Below are positions 41,357 to 50,686 of a DNA stretch of 64,000 nt, one piece after another; within the stretch, counting starts at the first letter, position 1, and the number at the start of each line of letters is the position of its first letter. Location of the stretch: assembly GCA_963727915.1 (NCBI GenBank), contig CAVSID010000008.1:62001-126000 (forward strand). Direction: 5' to 3'. This stretch comes from CAWAND01 sp963727915 (GTDB lineage: Bacteria; Chloroflexota; Anaerolineae; Anaerolineales; E44-bin32). The notes beneath the pieces are model-generated. The model had not been told where the DNA came from. It saw only the letters and a list, made by a program, of their open reading frames with translations, and did not search any database. A program made the translations under genes and the position numbers.

Positions 41357-41782
41357 TCACACCGGTCGCCCGGTCCAGGGTCCGACCCCGTCGATCCGCT
41401 CGACGGTGATCCGGGTGACATAGCCAGGCGGCGGGTCGTCCATCGGCGGAAACACGACATCGGGGCCGAGGTAGACGTGGGCCAGCCGCTGGAGCAGCTC
41501 CGGCGCCCCGCCCTCGGTGATTCGGGCCCGGCCGTAGATGACGACGTACTCGGTCAAACCCATGGCGCTCTTGCCGTCGGTCTCGATCGAGATCGCCACC
41601 CGCGGGTCGCTGGTAATGTTCTTCACCTTCTGATTCCGCGGCAGATGGGCGGCGACGATCTCGTCGCCTTCCAGACCGATCCAGACAACCGTCACCTGGG
41701 GGCTGCCGTCCGGGTTCAGCGTGACCAGGTGAGCCGGTGGTCCGGCTTCGATCAGCGCCCGGATGGCGGGGTGGATGTCCAT
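41357..41782 (-). CDS. PPOX-class flavin or F420-dependent oxidoreductase
   Basis: A 141-residue split-barrel protein of the pyridoxamine 5'-phosphate oxidase-like superfamily, PPOX class. Segments PPAHLVTLNPDGSPQVTVVWI, AHLPRNQKVKNITSDPRVAIS and YVVIYGRARITEGGAPELL follow the family order. These enzymes bind FMN or F420 and reduce small molecules. It is a stand-alone gene between AraC-DinB and dienelactone hydrolase genes, all on the minus strand. Cofactor choice cannot be decided by eye. Confidence 0.5.
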   Translation of the reverse strand: MDIHPAIRALIEAGPPAHLVTLNPDGSPQVTVVWIGLEGDEIVAAHLPRNQKVKNITSDPRVAISIETDGKSAMGLTEYVVIYGRARITEGGAPELLQRLAHVYLGPDVVFPPMDDPPPGYVTRITVERIDGVGPWTGRPV

Positions 41783-41951
41783 GCGAGTCTCCCCGGTCTT
41801 GGGTCGCCAGGCCGTGCCCGGCCGGATTCATAAGATGGGGATGGCGGCCCGCTGCGACGGCGATTCTACGCCGGCCCGCCGGAGAAGGCGAGCGTCGGAG
41901 CGGATTGTTGAGCGAGCTGCCTATCAGGGCGGCTCCGGGATGGGTCGTTCG

Positions 41952-42526
41952 CTATCGTTCGGCGAGGAAGGCCAGCACGCGTTCCATCAATAGGCCGGCG
42001 GCCGGCGCATCGTATGAAGGCAGCGAGCTGTCAGCGAACAGGTGTCCCTTGCCGGGGTAGAGGAACATTTCCGCTTCTTCGGCTGGCCTCGAGCAGGGCG
42101 CGAGCGGAGTCGATGTCGCCCTCGTCGACGAAAAATGGGTCCCCGTCCATGGCGTGGATTTGTACCGGCAGCGCCCTTAGGCCAAACGCCGAACTCCGAA
42201 ACGGGCAAGCAGCCGTGGAAGAAAAGCGCCCCGCGAGCGCCTTCCCGGGTTTGGACCAGCTTCTGGGCCGGCCCGACGCCCATGGAAAACCCGGCATAGA
42301 CCAACCCGCTGGGAAGACCCTCAACCGCCTGGTCTCCGCGTGCCATGACTTCCCCAAAACCCAGCTCCCGCAGGAAACCCATGCCGCTTTCGATGTCCTC
42401 AAACGTGTGGCCCTGGAAAAGGTCGGGGGTATGAACGGTGTGGCCCGCGCCCCGCAGCGTATCGGCAAACTCGATCACGCCGGGGGTTAGTCCCTGGACG
42501 TGGTGGTACAGCAAGACCTCAGCCAT
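41952..42526 (-). CDS. Dienelactone hydrolase-family protein, two frame breaks
   Basis: An alpha/beta-hydrolase of about 190 residues. The first frame (ATG 42526, GGAG upstream) has EVLLYHHVQGLTPGVIEFAD, HTPDLFQGHTFEDI and the nucleophile elbow VYAGFSMGVGPAQKL, with Ser in place of the usual Cys of true dienelactone hydrolases. The second frame supplies PVQIHAMDGDPFFVDEGDID with the catalytic Asp, and the third supplies AEMFLYPGKGHLFAD with the catalytic His, ending at 41952. Thus all three catalytic residues are present across two breaks. Indel errors are likelier than decay. Confidence 0.5.
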
Positions 42527-42807
42527 TCCTGCTACTCCTGATTGACGGGGAACCCGGTGGTGCTTCTCGACATCATATCGTCTTTTTCGGCCAACCTGAT
42601 CCCCTGCGCAGGGGATATTCGGAGGCAAGTCTGGCAGCGCGCGCCGGCGCGGCAGGAAAAATCAGGGAGCGGCTTGCCCGCCAGCCCGACCCCTACGATC
42701 GCCGGCTGAGGTCAGACCCCGGGTTCAGGGGTGGCACGCCGCACCAGGCGACGCCGGGCACTGGCCCACGCGGAGCTGCCGGTCTCGGGCGGAGAGTGAC
42801 TGAAATT

Positions 42808-43123
42808 CTAGCCTGAGGTGTTGACGGCCGCCGAGAGGACTTCGCGAAGTTGGACGGGGTAGCCCTTCAAGATCAACTCGGGCGTGATCGAGCCCGGCGG
42901 TTTCGACGATAAAGTTGCCCGCGCCAAAGATCCGATCGAACAGGCCCTGATGATCGGAGTAATTGGTGATCCGGGAGAAAGGGATGACGATCTCGTTCTC
43001 GCTCACGGCCCCCTTGCGGAAGGTGAGCCGGTCGGCGCCAACCTCCAGCGACTCGGTGAAGTGGGCCATCAGCCTCATATCCACCAAGGACCACCAGCGA
43101 ATTGTGGGTTTGTAGGTCGCCAT
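42808..43123 (-). CDS. Bacterial PH-domain protein, frame broken
   Basis: A protein of about 105 residues resembling bacterial PH (bPH_2) domains: WWSLVDMRLMAHFTESLEVG, DRLTFRKGAVSENEIVIPFS and ITNYSDHQGLFDRIFGAGNF. After VETAG the frame shifts; removing one G of the GGG near 42890 gives SITPELILKGYPVQLREVL and a stop at 42808, the normal end of the domain. ATG 43123 follows GGAGGAAC. PH-like domains in bacteria bind membranes or proteins. Function unknown. Confidence 0.5.
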
Positions 43124-43214
43124 GCCGTTCCTCCAGGATACCGACGTCCGCCCCACGATACCACCAAGCTCGGAAAACGCCAGCCCGACGGGGATTCCGT
43201 GCGGGCGTTCACTC

Positions 43215-43620
43215 TTAGTCGGCTGCCCGGCGCGGCACCAGCCTGATCGTCGCCGATCGGGCCTCGGGTGTCATGATGCTGTCGACAACCGGTTTTGAAT
43301 AGCGGCTGGTATTTGGTGCGGTACACGCCGTCGATCCTGTCGTTGATGGCGGGGTCGGAGACCTCCACCAAGCTCACATCTTTGTCAATGCCGCCGGCAC
43401 GAATGCGCCCTTCGTGGCGCGCCTGCGTTCCGCGAAACCAGTGGGAGCTGCGCCCCAGGTAGGAGCGCACGTACAGGTCGTCGCCGAGCCGGACCCCCCA
43501 GATGATCACCCATCGGCTGGACGAGCCGTCCTCTTGGACAGGTGAGATCTGTAGTTCTTCGGCGGCGCCGATCGCCTCAAGCTCTTCATGGGTCCACACA
43601 GGCACAAGAACAGTCCTCAT
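43215..43620 (-). CDS. DUF2255 family protein, frame broken
   Basis: A protein of about 130 residues of the DUF2255 type. The first frame reads WTHEELEAIGAAEELQISPV, SSRWVIIWGVRLGDDLYVRS and SHWFRGTQARHEGRIRAGGI; the other frame supplies YSKPVVDSIMTPEARSATIR and the end near 43215. One extra C near 43300 explains the switch. The family often accompanies redox or PPOX-like genes and may adopt a split-barrel-like fold; its function is unknown. It is a small gene in a minus-strand series of small enzymes. Confidence 0.5.
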
Positions 43621-43685
43621 TGATCGATTGATGTTTCGACTGCCAAGCCGGCTTCAGGCGCCTGGAAACCAAGCTGCGGTCGCAT

Positions 43686-45097
43686 CTACGGCAGAAGGAT
43701 CGGGTCGAGCTTGGTCCACGTCTGGCCGCCGTCTGACGTGCGCCAAAGCGTGTAAGGCTCCTCTCCGGCCAGAGCCCAACCGCGCTCGGCGTCCACGAAA
43801 GTGAAGGACCTGGCGAGCCGTTCTTCTGTGGCCTTCGAGTAAAAGATCAGGTTGGATTCAAGCTCCTGCCACGTCCGGGCGCCGTCATGGCTGACGCACA
43901 GCCTTTCGCCACACCCCATGAATACGACGTCCTTCGTCGGGGCAACGACCGGTGTGTTGTACCCCTCGTCGAACCCAAGGTCCACCATCGACCGCAGCGA
44001 CCAGCTGAAACCGCCATCGCCTGATGCGTAGAAGGCCACCGACTGCCGTTTGTGGGTCCAATCCGTCAGCCTTACAGGCAGCAGAGCTGAGCCGGCCGGG
44101 AAGAAAATCAAGGACACCGGTTCCTCCCAGGAGTGCAAATCCACGGTGGTGGGATTGTCGAGACCGGTCCGATGCCAGGTGGCGCCGCGATTGGTGGAGA
44201 CCCAAACCGGGATGATCTCGACCGGATCGCCACCACCCGCTATGGCCACCCGCTCGAAATCGAAGTACAGCGTGTCGCCACAGATGTTGCAGATGTGGTA
44301 TCCATCGAAATCACCGGCCGGCCCGCCTTCGTGGGACGAGGCGAACTCGACCTCTTTCCAGGTCGCGCCACCGTCGTGCGTTTCGAGGAACGTGTACCAG
44401 CCCGAACCCGCCGCTACCCCATAGCCTGCGACATAGCCATCCTGCTGGGTGAAGAAATGCGTCTGCTCGTCATCCGAGACATAGGGTGAGCCCATCGTTT
44501 CCCACGTCGCGCCACCGTCGAGGGTCCTGAGCAGCCTATCCCGGCAACTCGATCCGGCCGGGGCGCAGACCGTGACCCAGGCCACCTGGCCACTGACGGC
44601 GTCTCTGAACTGGACATCGCCCTCCCACGGTGAGATTGCCTGCCAGGTCAGTCCGCCGTCGACCGTGTGCCACGTGTGGGCCACAGACGGTTCAGGGTAG
44701 GTTCCGATCCAGCCCCAGGCCCAACCTTGCATCGTGTCGAACATGCGAATGCCATAGAAAGGCAGACTCTCACGGAGGTCGGCGTCGGGGGTCCGAGGGC
44801 GGGCGTCGGCGACGGGACTTGGGTGGGAGTGACCGGAGTGACCGGGGTGGACGTCCGGGCCGCCCGGGTCGCATCGGCGGCGCGGTTGGTGGCAGCCACG
44901 ACGGTCAGCGTGGGGACGAGCTCGGTTTGCGCCTGGCTGGTCACCTTTTGGACATCGGACAGCGTCGCTTGGGGTATCGATGTGGCGGCGTTCACGGGTC
45001 CCGGAGACGAAGAAGGGACGGGCGAGGCTTGCGAGCCGCAGGCGGCCACCAACATCAGGGAGATCTCTAGAGCAACGATCCGGGGACTTGGTTTCAT
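43686..45097 (-). CDS. Asp-box beta-propeller lipoprotein, frame broken
   Basis: A lipoprotein of about 470 residues, related in design to the one at 28-858. The first frame has a signal peptide ending LMLVAAC (start 45097, or GTG 45112 after AGGAGGG), then a Pro/Thr/Ser linker. The other frame, joined near 44780, has ESLPFYGIRMFDTMQGWAWG and repeated Asp-boxes: TVDGGLTW, TLDGGATW, THDGGATW, STNRGATW, SGDGGFSW, SHDGARTW and TSDGGQTW, giving a propeller of about seven blades. Such proteins resemble photosystem II assembly factor Ycf48 and sortilin-like domains. No sialidase catalytic residues were found. A promoter-like core lies upstream at 45209. Confidence 0.5.
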
Positions 45098-45207
45098 CCT
45101 GGGGACGCGCACCCCTCCTGCCTGAAGCGCTGCCGTCGAGCAGCCCCGACCATGGCTTCACGCCGATCCGCCCGGTCGGGCTCTGGCGCTCAGATGCCGC
45201 CTGCCCC

Positions 45208-45240
45208 GAGCATACAACAACCACGCCAGACTCGGCGAGT
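45208..45240 (-). promoter_or_regulatory. Copy of the TGGCGTG-N5-TGTATGCT core
   Basis: On the minus strand TCTGGCGTGGTTGTTGTATG then CTC, matching the core of the attC-like repeats at 52.9-58.5 kb but without their arms. It lies between the methyltransferase gene and the Asp-box lipoprotein, 97 bp upstream of the latter. Confidence 0.5.
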
Positions 45241-45241
45241 C

Positions 45242-45943
45242 TCACCCGCCAAGCCGAATGTAAGCGCGGTCCGATAGAGCGTGATGTGAGGCGGCGTCCA
45301 ACGAGCGAGCGAACACGACCACCTGCCACCCACCCATCTCACAGTAGAAGCTTCTCTTCAGACCTTGCGCTTCGAGCAGGGCTTCTACAGCTTGTGTGGG
45401 ATGGACGAAATTGCGCATGGGATTACCCCGCAGCCAATGACGCAGATTGTAGAAGAGAAGATTGCCCAGCCTAACCCACCACGTGTCCCGGGGATAAACG
45501 ACACCGTAGACCCGCTTCGCTTTCTCAGCCGACAGGCTAACCAACTGGCGCATGTCGTTGTAGCAGCAGATGACCCTGTCGAGGGTGACGATGTCCGCCG
45601 AATGGATCTCATGGGCCAGGCTGACAAAATCGCCTTGAAGGTGGTGGATTCGGCCGGCGTGCCCCTGCCGTTCGGCCTCCAGCTTGCATGCCGCTTGATA
45701 GGCTGGCGAAGCCTCGACCTCCAGCGCTTCCTTCACACCCAACTTGAGAAGCGCATGCTGGATGTCTCCCACCCCACCCCCGATGTCCAGCAACGTCATG
45801 GCCTGGAGATCCGCGGACTGTAGCGCCTCAATCAGCTTGAGTGTGGTCTTCTTGGGCCCGTTCTTGCGGTAGGCCCCAAGTTTCTTGGCGACGTACGTGT
45901 CGTTGAACTTGGCCTCAATCCCCTGGCACTGGCAGCAATCCAT
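45242..45943 (-). CDS. Class I SAM-dependent methyltransferase
   Basis: A 233-residue methyltransferase. Motif I is TLLDIGGGVGDIQHALLKLG (about residues 50-69); an acidic residue ends the second strand in ALEVEASPAYQ; VTLDRVICCYNDMRQLVSLS corresponds to motif IV and following. The N-terminus has a CCQCQ cluster (Cys3, Cys4, Cys6) that could bind metal. The C-terminus contains RHWLRGNPMRNFVHPTQAVE, as in Mg-protoporphyrin O-methyltransferase-like or related enzymes, but the substrate is not clear. It starts with ATG 45943 and has no operon partner. Confidence 0.5.
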   Translation of the reverse strand: MDCCQCQGIEAKFNDTYVAKKLGAYRKNGPKKTTLKLIEALQSADLQAMTLLDIGGGVGDIQHALLKLGVKEALEVEASPAYQAACKLEAERQGHAGRIHHLQGDFVSLAHEIHSADIVTLDRVICCYNDMRQLVSLSAEKAKRVYGVVYPRDTWWVRLGNLLFYNLRHWLRGNPMRNFVHPTQAVEALLEAQGLKRSFYCEMGGWQVVVFARSLDAASHHALSDRAYIRLGG

Positions 45944-46008
45944 CGTCCGCGCTCCAATCCCCTGGCCTTGCAGACACAGGACGAACCTGAAGACGTCGAC
46001 TCCGCCGG

Positions 46009-46335
46009 CTAGTCTCGGATCATCGTCAAGAGCATCTTGCTGGGGACATCTGCCAGGAGGGCATGGGGCACGTTTGCCGGGAGAAGAAGAACCTGCCCCT
46101 GGGCGACGGTTTTGGGCTCGCCGGCCAGCGTGATCTCGAACCTACCGTCCAGCACCTGCACCAGTGCGTCGTGCGGGGTCGTGTGCTCGCTCAGGCTCTG
46201 GCCCTTGTCGAAGGCGAACAGCGTGATCGTCCCCTTCGGCACCTTGAGCAGAGTCCTGCTCACAACCGAACCGTCCTGATAGGCGACGAGGTCGAGCAGG
46301 GACTGCGGCTGGCGGGAGAGATCGTCATCCGGCAT
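46009..46335 (-). CDS. Single-domain cupin protein
   Basis: A 108-residue cupin. First motif: GQSLSEHTTPHDALVQVLDG (two His, but the usual Glu is replaced); second motif: GQVLLLPANVPHALLADVPS (metal His). Such small cupins are binding or sensor proteins, often next to redox genes. ATG 46335 is in frame with a strong beta-barrel pattern throughout (RTLLKVPKGTITLFAFDKG). A promoter-like core (46416) lies 81 bp upstream on the minus strand. Confidence 0.5.
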   Translation of the reverse strand: MPDDDLSRQPQSLLDLVAYQDGSVVSRTLLKVPKGTITLFAFDKGQSLSEHTTPHDALVQVLDGRFEITLAGEPKTVAQGQVLLLPANVPHALLADVPSKMLLTMIRD

Positions 46336-46414
46336 GTGGACGTACCTCCGTATGCGTCTGTCTGTCGCGTCCGGTGTCGCAGGCCGATTCTTAGCCCTGC
46401 ACCCAGACCACTAT

Positions 46415-46443
46415 GAGCATACAACAGCCACGCCAGACGCGCC
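46415..46443 (-). promoter_or_regulatory. Copy of the TGGCGTG-N5-TGTATGCT core
   Basis: Minus strand TCTGGCGTGGCTGTTGTATG then CTC, 81 bp upstream of the cupin gene at 46335. It lacks the attC-like arms. The same core occurs at 45208 and inside the attC-like repeats. Confidence 0.5.
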
Positions 46444-46522
46444 CCGCCTTTTCGCTGCACACCGGCGTCACCTTCGACCGTGAAAGTCCCGAAGGCCCGG
46501 TACCCGATGTCAGGTGGTGACT

Positions 46523-46762
46523 TTATTCCGATGGCCCCTCTTGGGCAGCGACCAGCTCGACCGCCTCGCGCAGGGTCGCCAGGAATTCATCCAGCGGAAC
46601 CCTATGAACGCGGGCAGCCATTTCAACCGTGAGGGCTTTGGTGAGCATTCTCCGAAGCGAATATCTGGCGACGCGCTTGATCCCGAACACTTCCATCACG
46701 CCGGCGACGTCGCCATACTCCCGAAGGATGTCTGACACACGCGTATCTTTGGTGATCTCCAT
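46523..46762 (-). CDS. DUF1858-like small protein
   Basis: A 79-residue protein resembling DUF1858/ScdA N-terminal domains: EITKDTRVSDILREYGDVAG, VMEVFGIKRVARYSLRRMLT. In the parent family a Cys-containing end (CVGC) follows; here it is replaced by KRVARYS, so a cluster is not expected. The domain continues with LTVEMAARVHRVPLDEFLAT. AAGGAG is 13 bases before ATG 46762, or directly before a TTG at 46774. Role unknown; relatives are linked to redox stress or hybrid-cluster systems. Confidence 0.5.
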   Translation of the reverse strand: MEITKDTRVSDILREYGDVAGVMEVFGIKRVARYSLRRMLTKALTVEMAARVHRVPLDEFLATLREAVELVAAQEGPSE

Positions 46763-46855
46763 GCCAAATGCCAACTCCTTGCGTGCCGGCCGATCGTGCA
46801 GCCGGCGCTCGCGCAGGCAGCGATGGGTTACCTTGCAGAAGTGTATGCCGTTTGC

Positions 46856-47245
46856 TTAGGGAGCTCTCCCCAGGCAAGCCTCATAGGGCCAGGTTGAAGA
46901 CATGACCATCAGTGGGGAGGCAACCCATCCGGAGTCCCCGCTTGACCTAGTGACAATCCAGGTCATGCTCTCGTTCGTTTGAATCACATGTGTCTTGGGT
47001 GCAAGCTGTGTGTCCATGCACCAGATCTCCGTCGCTGGGGAAGGCGAGCCGGGACCGGGCGGAGTCTTTCCCTGCCAGACCCGTTGGACGACGAGCTCGT
47101 GGGTTTGGCTGCCCGGGAGGGACCGCCAACGGGCATGGAGTTCTTCGATGGCCCCCTGGGGAGCTTGGGAAACCGTGCAGGAGGCCAGCAGCGAGCATGC
47201 GAAAAGAAGAGTGGAAGCAAAACAGCCTTTGAAGCGCCAGATCAT
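46856..47245 (-). CDS. Small lipoprotein of unknown function
   Basis: A 129-residue predicted lipoprotein: signal MIWRFKGCFASTLLFACSLL then ASC, with lipobox LLASC. The mature part has AIEELHARWRSLPGSQTHEL and a short beta-rich core with WIVTRSSGDSGW. ATG 47245 has GGAG ten bases upstream. Upstream, at 47300-47420, lies a degenerate copy of the attC-like repeat, and at 47464 an exact palindrome that is shared with the divergent ATPase gene. Function unknown. Confidence 0.5.
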   Translation of the reverse strand: MIWRFKGCFASTLLFACSLLASCTVSQAPQGAIEELHARWRSLPGSQTHELVVQRVWQGKTPPGPGSPSPATEIWCMDTQLAPKTHVIQTNESMTWIVTRSSGDSGWVASPLMVMSSTWPYEACLGRAP

Positions 47246-47299
47246 TCTTCACGCACTCCGGATGGGAAGCCTGGCAATCGCAGGCCAGGGTGCACCGCC

Positions 47300-47420
47300 T
47301 GCCCTCGAGCTGCGAAGTCACAGGTTCCGAGGTGGGATCGGCCCGGGCCACGCCCTCCCTGCGTCCCGCAGCATACACCCGTCATGCCAGACTCGGCCAG
47401 CATCGCTCACGCGACACAAG
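47300..47420 (-). repeat. Degenerate attC-like repeat copy
   Basis: Homologous over its length to the repeats at 52914 and 54897: it has the GAGCTGCGAAGTC arm near 47311, the GATCGGCCCGGGCC arm and the core TGGCATG-N6-TGTATGCT at 47371 (minus strand), but its ends are no longer GTTAGGC/GCCTAAC. It lies 126 bp upstream of a small lipoprotein gene, in the same orientation as the other copies. Confidence 0.5.
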
Positions 47421-47463
47421 GCAAGGATGATGCGGCCCAGCCTCAGACCAGGTCAAGGTATCT

Positions 47464-47479
47464 TGTGAAAGCTTTCACA
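47464..47479. promoter_or_regulatory. CRP/Rex-type palindrome, exact TGTGA-N6-TCACA
   Basis: An exact TGTGA-AAGCTT-TCACA; with flanks CTTGTGAAAGCTTTCACAAA it is nearly perfect over 19 bases. It lies in the divergent region between the lipoprotein (start 47245) and the ATPase (start 47672), and 93 bp upstream of the core at 47371. Confidence 0.5.
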
Positions 47480-47671
47480 AAGGCCATGCCAGGGACCAGC
47501 GCATCATCTCCTCGGCGCAGTGTGCGCACCCATGTCGGTGCCGGTGAACCTGGACAGATGCGACCATATCCTGGGCGGAGCCGGCCAATTTGGCGGCCAT
47601 GACAGCTTCGGAAAAGGTGTAAGCTTGGTGAGCACCGGTGGCCGGGCAATTCCAATTCGCAAGGGACGCTT

Positions 47672-49681
47672 TTGGCAGAGTCGGATATCTTCGTCGGACG
47701 CCAGCCGGAGCTGGACCGCCTTGAAGCTGCGCTGGGCGAGGCGCTCGCTGGGCATGGCCGCGTGATGCTTGTGGCCGGTGAGGCCGGCTCGGGAAAGACC
47801 AGCCTTTTGAGGGCTTTCCTGGCGCGGGCGGAGCCGGTGGATGCCTCGCTCGTCGCTGCCTGGGGCGACTGCAGCGACGTCGAGGGGCAGTCCGATCCCT
47901 ATCTCCCCTTCCGCGAGGTGCTGGCGCTCCTGACCGGCGACTTTGAAGACGCGCCTGACAAGACCGCCGTATCCAAGGAGAACCGCGGCCGGCTGCGAAC
48001 CGTGCTGACCAGGTCCGGGCAGATCCTGGTCGACGTCGCCCCCGATCTCATCAATGTCATCCTGCCTGGTTCGCGCGTGGTGGCGCTGATGGGCAAAGCC
48101 GTGGCCAAACGCGTCGGCTGGCTCGAGAAGCTGGAAGGCCTTTCAAAGAAGACCCCCCAGGAGTCGGCCGTCGGAGGTCCTTCACTCACCCAGGATCACA
48201 TCTTCGAAGAGGTTACGGCTTTTCTGGGCAAGCTGTCCGAGGTGAGTCCGCTGGTGATTGTGCTGGACGACCTGCAGTGGGCCGACGCCGCCTCCACCGG
48301 ATTGCTCTTCCACCTGGGCCGAAGAATCGCTGACCGACGGATCCTGCTGCTTGGAGCCTACCGGCCGGATGACCTGGCCCAAGGGGCCGACGGCGCGCGT
48401 CACCCGCTTGAACACGTGATCAACGAGTTCAAACGCAGCTTCGGCGAGGTGATCATCGACCTATCATCGGGCGCTGGCACGCAGAACGAGGCTTTCGTCA
48501 ACCAGGTGATCGACGCCGAGCCCAACCGGCTGGACGCCGATTTTCGGCACGAACTTTATGAGCGGACCGAGGGCCACCCGCTGTTCGTGGTCGAGCTGCT
48601 CCGGATGCTTCGGGAACGAGGCGAACTGACCCTGGACGAGAACGGCCAGTGGGTGGCGCAACCGGACCTGGATTGGACGGCTGCCCCGCCCCGCGTCGAG
48701 GGGGTCATCCAGGAACGGCTGGCCCGGCTGGAGGAGGCCGACCGGCAGATCCTGCAGGTGGCCAGCGTCGAGGGCGATGTATTCACGGCCGAGGTGGCGG
48801 CCGACGTCTTGTCGCTCGAGCCGCGCCAGGCGGTCGCCGAACTCACCGACCTGCTTGACCCGAGCCGAGGGCTGATCCAGTCGGCCGGGACGCGGCGGGT
48901 GGAAAGCGGACGCCTGTCCCAGTACCAGTTCCACCACCACCTGGTTCGTGAGCACATTTACCAATCGATCGATCCCGCCCAGCGCGCCTATCTGCACGAG
49001 GACGTGGCCGCCAGCCTGACCCAGCACTTCGCCGGTGAACTGGACGACATCGCCGGTGCGCTGGCCAGGCACTACGAGCAGGCCGGGCTGCTGGACCAGG
49101 CCGTGCGCTTCGGGCGCATGGCAGGGGATCGAGCCTACCGCATGAACGCCTACCAGGATGCCCTGGCCCACTACGGCGGGGCGGCGGCTTTGCTCGATCG
49201 TGTCTCGCTCGAGACGGACGAGCTCATCGATCTGTATCAGCATTGGGGCCGGGCGCTCGAACTTACCGGCCAAAGCCAGCAGGCGTTCCAACGCTACCAA
49301 GACCTCGAGGCGATGGGAGACCAGCAAGACGAGGCGCACATTCGCCTGGCCGCCCTGGCAGCCCAGGTCGTGCTGCTCGCCATCCCCAGCTCCTTGCATG
49401 ACCCCGACAAGGGCCGGGAACTGGCCGCTCAGGCGCTCGAACTGGCCAAAGAATTGGGCGACGGGGCCATGCAGGCCAAGCTCCTGTGGAGCCTGAGCCT
49501 GATTGGTTTGTTCGGGGGGCAGACGGAGGAAGCCATCAACTCGGGCGAGCAAGCTCTAGCCCTGGCGCGCTCGCTCGAGCTGAAAGAACTGCAGGCCTAT
49601 ATCCTCAACGACCTCACCGAGCCCTACGCGGCCAGAGGCGAGGTCGAAAAGGCCGAGCAAGCGGCGGCCGAATGCGATTGA
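47672..49681 (+). CDS. AAA/STAND ATPase, N-terminal part of a TPR regulator
   Basis: 669 residues of a large signalling ATPase. The opening FVGRQPELDRLEAALGEALA leads to P-loop VAGEAGSGKTSLLR (residues 34-47), and Walker B LVIVLDDLQWAD at about 194-205. A winged-helix segment follows (ERLARLEEADRQILQVASVE), then tetratricopeptide repeats from about 430. The start is a TTG at 47672 preceded by AAGGGA. It resembles LuxR-family MalT-like or adenylate-cyclase-linked ATPases, but no LuxR or cyclase domain is present at either end. The frame ends with AAAECD at 49681, where an indel probably separates it from the next entry. Confidence 0.5.
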   Translation: MAESDIFVGRQPELDRLEAALGEALAGHGRVMLVAGEAGSGKTSLLRAFLARAEPVDASLVAAWGDCSDVEGQSDPYLPFREVLALLTGDFEDAPDKTAVSKENRGRLRTVLTRSGQILVDVAPDLINVILPGSRVVALMGKAVAKRVGWLEKLEGLSKKTPQESAVGGPSLTQDHIFEEVTAFLGKLSEVSPLVIVLDDLQWADAASTGLLFHLGRRIADRRILLLGAYRPDDLAQGADGARHPLEHVINEFKRSFGEVIIDLSSGAGTQNEAFVNQVIDAEPNRLDADFRHELYERTEGHPLFVVELLRMLRERGELTLDENGQWVAQPDLDWTAAPPRVEGVIQERLARLEEADRQILQVASVEGDVFTAEVAADVLSLEPRQAVAELTDLLDPSRGLIQSAGTRRVESGRLSQYQFHHHLVREHIYQSIDPAQRAYLHEDVAASLTQHFAGELDDIAGALARHYEQAGLLDQAVRFGRMAGDRAYRMNAYQDALAHYGGAAALLDRVSLETDELIDLYQHWGRALELTGQSQQAFQRYQDLEAMGDQQDEAHIRLAALAAQVVLLAIPSSLHDPDKGRELAAQALELAKELGDGAMQAKLLWSLSLIGLFGGQTEEAINSGEQALALARSLELKELQAYILNDLTEPYAARGEVEKAEQAAAECD

Positions 49682-49694
49682 GCTTTGGAGGTCC

Positions 49695-50652
49695 TTGGAC
49701 AATCAACCCATGCTGGCCGGCTCCATCGCGCGGCGGGCGCGTTTGGCCCTCTACCCCGGTGAACTGCAAACGGCGAAGGACATGGCCGAAGAGGCGCTGG
49801 AGATTGGCCGCAAGGTTCGAAACCTTGGTACCGTATCCTTCGCATTCACCCTCATCGGCCTGTCGTTGTTCGAGCAAGGCGAACTCAGTCCATCGCTCGA
49901 GGCTCTTCAAGAGGCATACAGGCTCGGGGATGAGGTAGGGAACGCGCTCGCAACGACGGGTGTCCGGGCCGAGGCGGCCTGGATACTTGCCTATCTGGGC
50001 CTGATCGAGGATGCCAAACAATTAGCGGAACAAGCGGTGGCGGCGGCGCGGGAGATCTATCCGCCGGCACTTCCGTGGACCCTGGCCATCCTTACCCGCA
50101 TCCGTCTCCTGGCCGGAGAAACGCTCGACGACATCTCCGCTAGCGAGGCTTCCGCCGGTGGCTCTGACGGACCAGATCGTCAATCATTCGGCGATCTTCC
50201 TGACCTTGGCCGTCGGGTGTGCGGTGGCCGAAACGGCCTTCGCCGGCGGCGACCTGGACCAGGCCAAAGAGGCGACCGAGGCGTGGATCGAGATTTTGGA
50301 AGGACGAAACGCGAGGCTTTACCTGCCCGATGCCTGGACCCTTCGGGGAAGGATCTTGCTGGCCCAGGGCAGCCTCGACGAGGCCAGGCAGGCATTCCAA
50401 AGTGCCGCCGACCTGGCGGGGGAGATCGGCTCGCTCCGGGCCGCCTGGCCGCCGCTGGCGGCGCTAGCCGACCTAGAAGCCGCCACCGGCGAGGCGGAGG
50501 CCAGCCGCGCGCACCTGATCGCTGCTCGATCGGCCCTGGACCACCTGCTGGCGGGGATCCACGACGAATCCCACCGGCAGAGCTTCACAGCCCGCCGGGA
50601 GGTCAAGGCGCTGCTGGACGCCACCGGACCGTTTGTCGACGGGGGAGCTTGA
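49695..50652 (+). CDS. TPR C-terminal part of the AAA/STAND ATPase, frame broken
   Basis: Continuation of the upstream ATPase, in two further frames. The first (from 49695) reads SIARRARLALYPGELQTAKD, and AFTLIGLSLFEQGELSPSLE; the second, after a switch near 50150-50158, has FAGGDLDQAKEATEAWIEIL and LLAQGSLDEARQAFQSAADL and ends with RREVKALLDATGPFVDGG. All are tetratricopeptide repeats of about 34-40 residues. With one base removed at about 49674 the first junction reads AEAIELWRSLDNQPM, a normal repeat. The complete protein would be about 990 residues. No output domain is seen, so it may act by protein-protein contact. Confidence 0.5.
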
Positions 50653-50686
50653 GGGCGGCTGGCAAGGCTCCGAGCCCCCGGGTGGC

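Noticed and set aside
48464..49552. 362-residue minus-strand frame opposite the ATPase
   Set aside because: Antisense shadow of the TPR region; the plus strand has clear P-loop and TPR motifs.
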